NCBI GenBank assembly: GCA_035536185.1
Contig: DATLOM010000001.1
Location: 1-47,340 of the forward strand
DNA length: 47,340 bases
Reading direction: 5' to 3'
Source of the DNA: GCA-2861595 sp035536185
Lineage (GTDB): Bacteria > Actinomycetota > Acidimicrobiia > Acidimicrobiales > GCA-2861595
Of this stretch, positions 33,150 through 41,250 are shown piece after piece. The stretch's first letter is position 1, and each line of letters starts with the position of its first letter. The translations under genes were made by a program, and so were the position numbers. Under the pieces are notes generated by a model, which worked only from the letters and a program-made list of their open reading frames with translations, made no database searches and was not told the origin of the DNA.

Positions 33150-35630
33150 ATGGTGACTGCCGAGCCCACCGAGCCCACCGCCGGCACCACCGAGCTGTAC
33201 GGCCCGGGGCCGCTGGAGGCCAAGTGGCAGAGGCGCTGGCGCGACGAGGGCACCTACCAGGTGGACAACGACGACCCGCGTCCGCCTTTCTACGTGCTGT
33301 GCATGTACCCCTACCCGAGCGGGCGGGCGCACATGGGCCACGTCCGCAACTACACCTTCGGCGATCTCATCACCCGCCACCGCACCATGCAGGGCCATGC
33401 CGTCCTCTCGCCGATGGGGTTCGACAGCTTCGGCCTACCGGCGGAGAACGCCGCCATAAAGACGGGCCTGCACCCGCGCCCGTTCACCGACTCGCGCATC
33501 GACGAGCTGAAGTCCTCGATCGAGCGCATCGGCGCCGTGTACGACTGGCGGCGGGAGATCCGCAGCCACGACCCCGAGTACATCCGCTGGAACCAGGTCA
33601 TCTTCCAACGCTTCCTCGCCACCGGCCTGGCCTACCGCCGCAACGCACCCGTCAACTGGTGCCCGGGATGCCAGACCGTGCTGGCCAACGAGCAGGTGCT
33701 GGCCGACGGCACCTGCGAGCGCTCCGGCGATCTGGTCTCCAAGCGGGACCTGGAGCAGTGGTTCTTCGCCATCACCAACTACGCCGAGGAGCTGCTCGAC
33801 GAGCTCGAGGGCCTCGACTGGCCCGAGCGGGTGAAGACCATGCAGCGCAACTGGATCGGCCGCTCCGAGGGCGCCGAGTTCGACCTCGTCGTCGCCGACC
33901 ACCCCGACGAGCTGGCGGTGCGCGTCTACACCACCCGCCCCGACACCAGTTTCGGAATGACCTATGCGGTGCTGGCGCCCGAGCACCCGCTGGTACCGGC
34001 TCTCACCACCCCCGACCAGCAGGCCGCGGTCGACGAGTTCGTCGCCCGGGTGTCCACCAAATCCGAGATCGAACGCCTCTCCAGCGAGGACCCAAGCGAC
34101 ACCGGCGCCGCCGTTGCCTCCGACCGGGGCGTGTTCACCGGCTCCTGTGTCGTCAACCCCTTCAATGGCCAGCCGGTGCCGGTGTACCTGGCCGACTACG
34201 TGCTGATGGGCTACGGGACCGGCGCCATTATGGCCGTGCCCGCCGAGGACCAGCGGGACTGGGACTTCGCCAAGGCCCACCGGCTCCCCGTCGTCAGGAC
34301 CGTGCAGCCGCCCGAGGACTGGGAGGGCGAGGCCTACACCGGTGACGGCCCGAAGATCAACAGCGACTGGCTCGACGGCATCACCGACGTGGCCACGGCC
34401 AAGCAGAAGGCCATCGACTGGCTGGAGGCGCAGGGCCTGGGGGAGAGGAAGGTCAACTACCGCCTGCGCGACTGGCTCGTCTCCCGCCAGCGCTACTGGG
34501 GCTGCCCCATCCCTGTCGTCTACTGCCCGACCGATGGCATCGTCCCCGTTCCCGAGGACCAGCTGCCGGTCCTCGCCCCCGACGACGTCGAGTTCCGCCC
34601 CACCGGGGAGTCGCCCCTGAAGGCCCACACCGGCTTCCTCCAAACCACCTGCCCGACCTGCGGCGGAGCAGCCGAGCGGGAGACCGACACCATGGACACC
34701 TTCGTCGACTCGTCCTGGTACTTCCTGCGCTTCTGCGACCCGTGGTCGAAGGACAAGCCGTTCGATCCGGCGGCGGCCGAGCGTTGGATGCCGGTGGACC
34801 AGTACATCGGCGGTATCGAGCACGCCATCCTCCACCTGCTCTACGCCCGCTTCTACACCAAGGCTCTGGCCGATCTGGGGCTCGGGCCAAGGAGCGTGCG
34901 TGAGCCTTTCCGCCGGCTCTTCACCCAGGGCATGGTCCGCCTGGGCGGGACCCGCATGTCCAAGTCCAAGGGGAACCTGGTCGCCCCTGAGGACATGGTG
35001 GCCGCCTACGGCGCCGACGCTCTCCGGTTGGCCCACCTCTTCGCCGGCCCGCCGGCCGACGACGTGGACTGGGAGACCGTCGGCATCGAAGGCACCTCGC
35101 GGTTCCTCAAGCGGGTCTGGCGTCTCTCCCTGGGAGAGGCGGCGCCGCCGGCCACCCCCGATACCGCACCGAATGTGGATCGCGCCGTCCATCGGCTGAT
35201 CGTCCGGGTTAGCGACGACTACGAGCGCTGGTCCTACAACACCGCAGTTGCCGCTCTCATGGAATTCGCCAACCTCCTACTGCGCGACGGCACCACCGAC
35301 TTCGCCCTCGACACACTGCTGCTGTTGCTCGCACCCATGGCTCCGCACATCACCGCCGAGCTGTGGGAGCGCCGGCACGGCCCTGATTCACAGGTGCACG
35401 CCCAGCGCTGGCCGGTGGCCGACGCTGCCCTTGCCCGCGCCGACAGCGTCACCATGGTCGTGCAGGTGAACGGCAAGGTGAAGGACCGCCTCGAGATCGA
35501 TCCGGACATGGACGAAGCCGCCGCCGAAGCCGCCGCGCTGGCCTCGCCGGCCGTGCAGGAGGCTCTCGCCGGAGCTGCGCCCAAGCGGGTGATCGCCCGT
35601 CCGCCGCGCCTTGTCAACGTCGTAGTGTGA
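33150..35630 (+). CDS. leuS: Leucyl-tRNA synthetase
   Basis: Class I synthetase of about 826 residues that charges tRNA-Leu. The HIGH-type signature is YPYPSGRAHMGHVRNY, and the KMSKS loop is RMSKSKGN. The CP1 editing domain (TTRPDTSFGMTY, and GTGAIMAVPAEDQRD with its conserved Thr/Asp region) and a zinc-type CPTCGGAAERETDTMDTF insertion are complete. The C-terminal anticodon-binding and LeuS-specific end (VQVNGKVKDRL) is present. ATG 33150 is used; ATG 33123 would add nine residues; neither has a clear Shine-Dalgarno, though TATACG (33102) and TAGATT (33140) could be -10 boxes. First core gene beyond the island. Confidence 0.97.
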   Translation: MVTAEPTEPTAGTTELYGPGPLEAKWQRRWRDEGTYQVDNDDPRPPFYVLCMYPYPSGRAHMGHVRNYTFGDLITRHRTMQGHAVLSPMGFDSFGLPAENAAIKTGLHPRPFTDSRIDELKSSIERIGAVYDWRREIRSHDPEYIRWNQVIFQRFLATGLAYRRNAPVNWCPGCQTVLANEQVLADGTCERSGDLVSKRDLEQWFFAITNYAEELLDELEGLDWPERVKTMQRNWIGRSEGAEFDLVVADHPDELAVRVYTTRPDTSFGMTYAVLAPEHPLVPALTTPDQQAAVDEFVARVSTKSEIERLSSEDPSDTGAAVASDRGVFTGSCVVNPFNGQPVPVYLADYVLMGYGTGAIMAVPAEDQRDWDFAKAHRLPVVRTVQPPEDWEGEAYTGDGPKINSDWLDGITDVATAKQKAIDWLEAQGLGERKVNYRLRDWLVSRQRYWGCPIPVVYCPTDGIVPVPEDQLPVLAPDDVEFRPTGESPLKAHTGFLQTTCPTCGGAAERETDTMDTFVDSSWYFLRFCDPWSKDKPFDPAAAERWMPVDQYIGGIEHAILHLLYARFYTKALADLGLGPRSVREPFRRLFTQGMVRLGGTRMSKSKGNLVAPEDMVAAYGADALRLAHLFAGPPADDVDWETVGIEGTSRFLKRVWRLSLGEAAPPATPDTAPNVDRAVHRLIVRVSDDYERWSYNTAVAALMEFANLLLRDGTTDFALDTLLLLLAPMAPHITAELWERRHGPDSQVHAQRWPVADAALARADSVTMVVQVNGKVKDRLEIDPDMDEAAAEAAALASPAVQEALAGAAPKRVIARPPRLVNVVV

Positions 35631-35724
35631 CTGCCATGAAGAACCCGGTGAGCCCTTTCAGGGTGCCGGGGGACGCGAACCGGGCCGGGCTGGCGAAAGC
35701 ACCCCTGGCCTAATCTGGCTCTTC

Positions 35725-36348
35725 TTGACGCCTCTCCGCCGGCGGTGGCCGGTCTTGATGATCACTGCTCTCCTCGCTCTCGCCGGCACGGCCGGTTGCT
35801 CGGACGACGACGACAACAGCGACGGTCCGGGCGCCACGGCCAAGCCTGGCGAACCGGCTCCGGCTCCCGAGCCGGCCTTCGCCTTCACCATCAGCGCCGC
35901 CGACGTGCGCTCGCCGGCGCCGCAGGCTCCACCTTTCCCCGAGGACCTGAAGGCGGCGGTCAAGGCCAGCCTCGACACGTACCTGGCCAACGGCGTGGTT
36001 GCTCCACTCCGCACCGGCAACCCACCAGGCGGGCTCGAAGGAGTGTTCACCGGTGCCGCCGGTGCCCGCCTCGCCGCCGGGCAGCCCGATCGTGTCGCCC
36101 TGCTGGAGGAGGGCCAACCCGTGTCGGGAAAGGTCACCCAGGACCGAGCTGACGCCAAGCTCACCGCCTTGATCGACGGCGCCGGCGCCCCCGCCGTGGT
36201 CACGGCTCTCGTCGACTTCGCCGTCAGCGTCAAGGGCAAGGGAACCACCCTCTCGGTAGTGAGGACCGGTGAGCTGGCGCTGGTCTTCGACAACAACGCC
36301 TGGCGCATCGACGGCTTCGACCTGCGCACGGCGCGGGACAGCAAATGA
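35725..36348 (+). CDS. Predicted lipoprotein
   Basis: A 207-residue protein. TTG 35725 gives a proper signal peptide: RRR n-region, LMITALLALAG core and lipobox TAGC with Cys25, then an acidic DDDDNSD linker. Residues about 55-200 form an alpha/beta domain of unknown function ending VFDNNAWRIDGFDL, as in NTF2-like or Mce-associated proteins. Probably lipid-anchored outside the membrane. Its stop overlaps the next ATG (ATGA), linking it to the LCP-family gene. Confidence 0.7.
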   Translation: MTPLRRRWPVLMITALLALAGTAGCSDDDDNSDGPGATAKPGEPAPAPEPAFAFTISAADVRSPAPQAPPFPEDLKAAVKASLDTYLANGVVAPLRTGNPPGGLEGVFTGAAGARLAAGQPDRVALLEEGQPVSGKVTQDRADAKLTALIDGAGAPAVVTALVDFAVSVKGKGTTLSVVRTGELALVFDNNAWRIDGFDLRTARDSK

Positions 36349-37235
36349 GGCGCATCGTGGCCCTCGCCGTCACCGCTCTTCTCTTCTGCGGGATGGTCTC
36401 TCTGGCCCTGGTCTCGGGCACCCGCAACGGGCAGGCGTCCATCGAGATCCACAAGGTGGACGAGGCTCACTTCCTCCCCGTGCCCGGACAGCCGGTGTTC
36501 TTCCTGGTTCTCGGTGTCGACGGCCGGCCGGGGATCGAGGGCGACCGGGCCGACGCGATACACCTCATCGGCATCAATCCCGCCGCCGGCGCCGGCACGA
36601 TCCTCAACTTCCCGAGGGACAGCTTCGTGGAGATCCCCGGCCGGGGCCAGAGCCGGATCAACGACGCCTTCTTCTACGGCGGCACCCACCTGCAGGCCGA
36701 AACCGTGGAGCGCCTCACCGGTATCCATCCCTCCTTCATCCTGACCACCAACTTTCCCGGGCTCGAAGGCATGGTGAACGATCTCGGCGGGATCGACGTC
36801 GACGTCCCCATCGCCATGAAGGACAAGAGCTCCGGCGCCGACTTCCCCAAGGGGCGGGTGCACATGAACGGTGCCCAGGCCCTGGCCTTCTCCCGGAACC
36901 GTCACGTCCCCGACGGCGATCTCCGACGGAGCGAGCACCAGGCCCTGCTCATCCTGTCGGCCCTCACCAAGGTGCGTGCCGAGAACCCGGGGCCGGCCGG
37001 CACCCTGCAGTACCTCGCCGTGCTGGCCCGCCACGTGCGGTTCAACAACGTCGCCCTCCCCGAGCTGTACCGCCTGGCCCGCCTGGGCCTGACGGTGGAC
37101 CCGGCCAGGATGCGCAACGTCACCATGCCGTCGCGGCTCGGCATGGCCGGCGCCCGCTCCGTGGTCTTCGTCGGCGCCGGCGCCCCCTCCCTCTTCGCCG
37201 ACATGCGCGACGACGCCGTCCTCCAGGCGCACTAG
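36345..37235 (+). CDS. LytR-CpsA-Psr family protein
   Basis: A 296-residue membrane-anchored protein. An N-terminal transmembrane helix (VALAVTALLFCGMVSLALV) precedes the LCP domain: FFLVLGVDGRPG, GDRADAIHLIGINP, LNFPRDS, SRINDAFFYGG, and GAQALAFSRNR with its conserved Arg. LCP enzymes transfer undecaprenyl-phosphate-linked glycopolymers to peptidoglycan. Coupled to the upstream lipoprotein; its TAG overlaps the stop of the convergent PAC2 gene (shared CTAG). Confidence 0.88.
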   Translation: MRRIVALAVTALLFCGMVSLALVSGTRNGQASIEIHKVDEAHFLPVPGQPVFFLVLGVDGRPGIEGDRADAIHLIGINPAAGAGTILNFPRDSFVEIPGRGQSRINDAFFYGGTHLQAETVERLTGIHPSFILTTNFPGLEGMVNDLGGIDVDVPIAMKDKSSGADFPKGRVHMNGAQALAFSRNRHVPDGDLRRSEHQALLILSALTKVRAENPGPAGTLQYLAVLARHVRFNNVALPELYRLARLGLTVDPARMRNVTMPSRLGMAGARSVVFVGAGAPSLFADMRDDAVLQAH

Positions 37236-38122
37236 GCCCCTTGCGGGCCTCCGGGATGCTCGCCCCGCAGGAAACGCTCCAGCTCGGCGCCGATCTCGTC
37301 ACCGGACGGCAGATCGGAGAAGTCCAGGGGGGGCGCGGACTCCTCGGCGTCGACCGCGGCCTCGAGCTGGCGCACCATCTCGGTGTGCTCGGTGCTGGAG
37401 GCGATGAGTTCGTCTATGCGGGCCGACGCCAGCTCGGCCGCCTCGTGCAGCTCGGCGGCGTCGATCTCGATCCCCGCCACCCTGGCCAGGCCCTCGAGCA
37501 GCGCGGCGCTCGCCGCCGGGTAGGGCATGCCTGCCGCGTACATGGGCACTCTCGCCCAGATGCCGACGGCGGGAATACCCGCCTTGCCGAAGCCCTCCTG
37601 AAGGGCGGCGTGGATGCCGGCGGGGACCTCCATGGAACCGGGGACCACGCCGAGCTGGTCGATCAGCTCCCGGTCGTTGCCCGTGGCGGCGAGGCGGACG
37701 GGGCGGGTATGGGGCACCGACAGGGGGAAGGCGCCCACCGAGGCCACCATCCGCACTCCCAGCTCCCTGCTCAACTCGACCACGTCGCTCACGAAGGTGC
37801 TCCAACGCATGTCGGGTTCGGGGCCGACGAGGACCAGCACGTCGCGCCCGGTCGGGTCCTTCCCGACCCGTAGGTGTATCTCCGGCCAGCTGAGGTCGCC
37901 GGCCACGCCGTTCTCGATGGGGACCATGGGCCGTCGTGCCCGGTAGTCGATCAGCTCCTCGCGGTCGAAGGTCCCCAGGATCTCGGTGGGCACCACGTTG
38001 AGCAGGTGGGCGGTGGCCGTCCCCGCCCCGAGGCCGGCGTCGATCCAGCCGTCCATGCCGAGCACGAGAACGGGCCCCTCCAGCGGCTGGTCGAGGTCGA
38101 GCACCCTCCGGAACAACGACAT
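37232..38122 (-). CDS. PAC2 family protein
   Basis: A 296-residue member of the PAC2 (proteasome-assembly-chaperone-like) family common in actinobacteria. Features: VLVLGMDGWIDAGLGAGTATAHLL near the N-terminus, LVGPEPDMRWSTF, then MVASVGAFPLSVPHTRPVRL and PAVGIWARVPMYAAGMPYPAA. The C-terminal ~80 residues are helical and acidic. It begins 1 bp after the stop of the phosphotransferase gene, so the two form an operon. Its exact bacterial role is not established. Confidence 0.88.
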   Translation of the reverse strand: MSLFRRVLDLDQPLEGPVLVLGMDGWIDAGLGAGTATAHLLNVVPTEILGTFDREELIDYRARRPMVPIENGVAGDLSWPEIHLRVGKDPTGRDVLVLVGPEPDMRWSTFVSDVVELSRELGVRMVASVGAFPLSVPHTRPVRLAATGNDRELIDQLGVVPGSMEVPAGIHAALQEGFGKAGIPAVGIWARVPMYAAGMPYPAASAALLEGLARVAGIEIDAAELHEAAELASARIDELIASSTEHTEMVRQLEAAVDAEESAPPLDFSDLPSGDEIGAELERFLRGEHPGGPQGA

Positions 38123-38123
38123 C

Positions 38124-39185
38124 TCAGGCCGCCGCTTCCCAGGCCGCTTCGGCCAGCCTCACGACCTGGTCGGCGAATGGGGCCAGTGCGGCCCGGTCGT
38201 CCCTGTCGGCGTGGGCCGCCTGTGCCATCCGTCGGGCGTAGACGCCCTCGAGGATGCAGGCCAGCTTCCAGTAGGCGAAGGCGAGGTAGAAGTCGAGGTG
38301 AGCCAGGTCGCGGCCCGAGCGCTCGGCATACCGTGAGGCCACCTCGGACCGGGTAGGGAAGCCGGCGGCCGCAGTGGGTGCCAGCCCGCCCAGCGGGGAG
38401 CTCTGCTCGCCCGGGTTCGTCCAGTACGCCATCAGCAGGCCGAGCTCCACCATCGGGTCGCCCAAGCTGGCCGCCTCCCAGTCGAGGACGGCGGCCACCT
38501 CGCCGGCGCGGTCCACGATTACGTTGTCCAGCCGGTAATCGCCATGGACCAGCGACAGGGGCGCGGTGGAGGCCTCGGGGGGGAGGTTGGCGCACAGGTG
38601 GCGGTGCACGTCCTCGATGAGCAGCACGCATCGTCCGGTCAGCTCCTGGGCCGCGCCGGCCTCGCCGTACCACCGCCGGAGCTGGGAGACGACGTCACCG
38701 CCGCCGCCGGATCCCCCGCCGAGGCCGAGGTCACCGAGGCCGCTGGCCTCCAGGTCGACGCCGTGCAGGACGACGAGGGCATCGACGAACGATTCGCCGG
38801 CCCGGCGCCGGCCGGCCTCGTCCAGCGCGGAGGTGGCATCCGCCGGCTCCCTCAGCACTTCTCCGGCGACATGTTCCATCACCGAAAACGGGGCGCCGAC
38901 GACCGAAGCGTCCTCACAGAAGGCGATGGGTGTGGGAACCGGTATGGCAGTCCCCTCCAACGCCACCAGGATCCGGTGCTCTCGCTGTACGTCGTGGGCC
39001 CCGCTGCCCGGCACCGCGCCCTGTGGAGGCCGGCGCAGCACCCAGGCGTGCCCGCTGCTGTCGGTGACGCGGAAGTTGAGGTTGGAGCGGGCCTCGGCGA
39101 AGGGCTCGACGGCGAGGGGCGGAGCCGAGCCGGCGACGTTGGCGGCGAACCACGGGCCCAGCCGCTCGACGTCGGTGCTGTCCAT
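38124..39185 (-). CDS. Phosphotransferase (APH family)
   Basis: A 353-residue aminoglycoside-phosphotransferase-like kinase. The catalytic loop is LVHGDYRLDNVIVD (H-G-D...N) and the Mg-binding loop VLDWEAASLGDP. The N-lobe has FRVTDSSGHAWVLRRPP. The closest pattern I know is the "phosphotransferase family protein" group near acyl-CoA dehydrogenases, such as ACAD10/11-like kinases, rather than true resistance enzymes. Start ATG 39185; only 23 bp separate it from the divergent thioredoxin gene. Confidence 0.85.
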   Translation of the reverse strand: MDSTDVERLGPWFAANVAGSAPPLAVEPFAEARSNLNFRVTDSSGHAWVLRRPPQGAVPGSGAHDVQREHRILVALEGTAIPVPTPIAFCEDASVVGAPFSVMEHVAGEVLREPADATSALDEAGRRRAGESFVDALVVLHGVDLEASGLGDLGLGGGSGGGGDVVSQLRRWYGEAGAAQELTGRCVLLIEDVHRHLCANLPPEASTAPLSLVHGDYRLDNVIVDRAGEVAAVLDWEAASLGDPMVELGLLMAYWTNPGEQSSPLGGLAPTAAAGFPTRSEVASRYAERSGRDLAHLDFYLAFAYWKLACILEGVYARRMAQAAHADRDDRAALAPFADQVVRLAEAAWEAAA

Positions 39186-39208
39186 GAGGCAACCGTAGAC
39201 TCGCAGCG

Positions 39209-39922
39209 ATGGCTGATGTGACCGACGCCACCTTCGACCGGGACGTGATCGAGCGCTCCAAGCAGGTCGCCGTGATCGTGGACCTCTGGGCCGACTGGTG
39301 CGGCCCGTGCAAGACGCTCGGGCCCGTCCTGGAACGGGTGGTGGCCGAGACCGATGGCCGGGTGGAGCTGGCCAAGATCGACATCGAGGCCAACCGCGGC
39401 CTGGCCGCCAGCTTCCGGGTCCAGTCCATTCCCGCCGTGTTCGCCATCCGCGACGGCCAGGTCGTCGACCAGTTCGTCGGGGCGCTGCCCGAGGCCCAGG
39501 TGCGCCAGTTCGTGGAGCGGGTGGCGCCGCCGCCCACCGAAGCCGACCTGCTGGCCGCCAAAGGTGACGAGGCCTCTTTGCGGGAGGCCCTCGAGCTCGA
39601 GCCCGGGCATGCCGGCGCTGTGGTCCGGCTGGCCCAGCTCCTGGTCGAGCGTGGTGAGGCCGACGAGGCTCTCGCCCTCCTGGCCCGGGTTCCCGAGACC
39701 GCAGAGGTTCGCCGGGTGGCCGCTCTCGCCCGGGTGGGAGCCGCCGGGGACGGACCGCCGGCCGGCAACGAGGAGATCATCGAGGAGCTGGAGGCACTGC
39801 TGCCATCGGTGAAGGCGGACGGCGACGCCCGCCGGCGTTACCTGGACCTGCTGGAGGTACTCGGTGCTGACGATCCCCGGTCAACGCAGTACCGGAAGCT
39901 GATGACGGCGCGACTGTTCTGA
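39209..39922 (+). CDS. Thioredoxin-TPR protein (YbbN/CnoX-like)
   Basis: A 237-residue protein. The N-terminal thioredoxin domain has the active site WCGPCK near residue 30 and the cis-Pro motif SIPAVFAI. The C-terminal ~120 residues are tetratricopeptide-like helices (LREALELEPGHAGAVVRLAQ, LVERGEADEALALLARV). This fusion is the YbbN/CnoX layout, a chaperone-type thioredoxin, though here the CGPC site is intact. Divergent from the phosphotransferase gene. Confidence 0.9.
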   Translation: MADVTDATFDRDVIERSKQVAVIVDLWADWCGPCKTLGPVLERVVAETDGRVELAKIDIEANRGLAASFRVQSIPAVFAIRDGQVVDQFVGALPEAQVRQFVERVAPPPTEADLLAAKGDEASLREALELEPGHAGAVVRLAQLLVERGEADEALALLARVPETAEVRRVAALARVGAAGDGPPAGNEEIIEELEALLPSVKADGDARRRYLDLLEVLGADDPRSTQYRKLMTARLF

Positions 39923-39951
39923 GTCGGCCTCTGAGCCGGATCGCCTCCCGG

Positions 39952-40350
39952 TTGCGCGGTTCACGTCGCTTTCGCCAGCGGGACGGAGCATGGGTGTGGG
40001 TGGGCGGACCGGTCCCGCCGGGGTCGGCGGCCATCACCCTGGGTCGCCTGGTCATCGTGCGCTGCGCCTCCGCCGGCAACGAGCGGCTGATGCGCCACGA
40101 GCTGGTGCATGTCCGCCAGTGGGCCGAGCTGGGGGTGGTCGGGTTCCTCCGGGCCTACCTCGGTAGCTACTTCCGTTCGCGGTGGGAAGGCCTCGGGCAC
40201 CGGGAGGCCTATCTTCGGATCCCCCTCGAGGTCCAAGCCGAGCAGGAGGCTTTGGGCGCGACGGCCGGCGACGGGCGCGGGTGGGCTATGACCGCCGGCG
40301 CAGAGACGGACGAGGAGCCGCCACTGGAATCGGGGCCTTCGGCCGGGTAG
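39952..40350 (+). CDS. Small HExxH protein (DUF4157-like)
   Basis: A protein of about 132 residues. HELVHVRQWAELG carries a zincin-type HExxH and is followed by a helix FLRAYLGSYF and a Glu-rich segment PLEVQAEQEA that could supply the third ligand. No membrane segment. The start is uncertain: TTG 39952 is used and the frame is open upstream to the previous stop. Activity is not established for such small proteins. Confidence 0.55.
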   Translation: MRGSRRFRQRDGAWVWVGGPVPPGSAAITLGRLVIVRCASAGNERLMRHELVHVRQWAELGVVGFLRAYLGSYFRSRWEGLGHREAYLRIPLEVQAEQEALGATAGDGRGWAMTAGAETDEEPPLESGPSAG

Positions 40351-40401
40351 GGTCGCCACCGGCGCTTCCCCCGGCCGCTTCCAGTCAACCGGGGGTACCT
40401 C

Positions 40402-41237
40402 GTGCCCGACGTCCCGTCGCCGCCGCCGGCGACCCACCCCGCTCCTTCGCCGAGCTCGCCGCGCCGCAGGGACCCGCCGGCGCAGTCACCCGCCGGCGCT
40501 CTGCCGCCTCCGGCGGGGGCAGCCAAGTCCCTTCGGGAGCTCCTCGCCCTCCTGCCCAGGCCGGCGCTGCCTGTCGCACCGACGCGGGTCCTGGCCGGCG
40601 CCGCCGCGGTGGCCGGCGTGGCTGTCGCCGTCGTCGTGGCCGTCCTCGCCCTGCGGGGCCCGCCGGCGACCCCAGCCCCGTTGGTCCTGCCCCGTGCTGC
40701 TCCAAGTGCGCCCGCCGGGAGTGACGTGGTCGGGAGAACCGAGGCCGACAAAGCAGGTGGGGAAACGGGCTCCGGCCCATCGGGCGTCACCGGGAGCTCC
40801 GCCGCCACCTACGTTCACGCCGCTGGTGCGGTTGCCAGGCCCGGCGTCTACCGCGTCCGCTCCGGCGGGCGGGTCGCCGACCTCCTCGATGCCGCTGGTG
40901 GTCCGGCCGGTGACGCCGACCTCGACCAGGTGAACCTGGCCGCCAAGGTGGCCGACGGGGACGGGTCTACGTTCCCCGCCGGGGGGAGGTCCCGCCCCCG
41001 GCCGCGGGATCCTCCGGCACCGGCTGCGCCGGCGGAGGAGCCGGCGGCCCCATCAACCTCAACACGGCGACGCTCGAGCAGCTCGACAGCCTCCCCGGCG
41101 TCGGCCCGGCCACGGCCGCGGCCATCCTCGATTACCGCAAGGCCCACGGCCGTTTCCGCAGCGTCGACGAGCTCATGGAAGTGCGCGGCATAGGCGAGGC
41201 AAGGTTGGCGGCCATCCGCTCGAAGGTCCGGGTGTGA
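40402..41237 (+). pseudogene. comEA: comEA, competence DNA-binding protein, apparently frameshifted
   Basis: The first frame (from 40402) gives a Pro/Ser-rich tail, a transmembrane helix (VAGVAVAVVVAVLAL) and an SLBB domain (TYVHAAGAVARPGVYRV, VNLAAKVADGDG). Near 40962 the conserved continuation moves to another frame: VYVPRRGEV, then a Gly-rich linker and a complete helix-hairpin-helix domain (INLNTATLEQLDSLPGVGPA and RGIGEARL) ending at 41237. Adding one base after 40962 would restore DGDRVYVP, so a single-base deletion or a sequence error is likely. If real, the DNA-binding half is lost. comEC follows 13 bp later. Confidence 0.85.
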
Positions 41238-41250
41238 GCGGGTACCGGCG

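Noticed and set aside
33435..35192. Long minus-strand open frame opposite leuS
   Set aside because: Shadow of a complete leucyl-tRNA synthetase gene.
38124..39185. Aminoglycoside resistance gene
   Set aside because: The APH-type kinase motifs are general. Context in the core chromosome beside a PAC2 gene and the sequence pattern fit housekeeping phosphotransferases.
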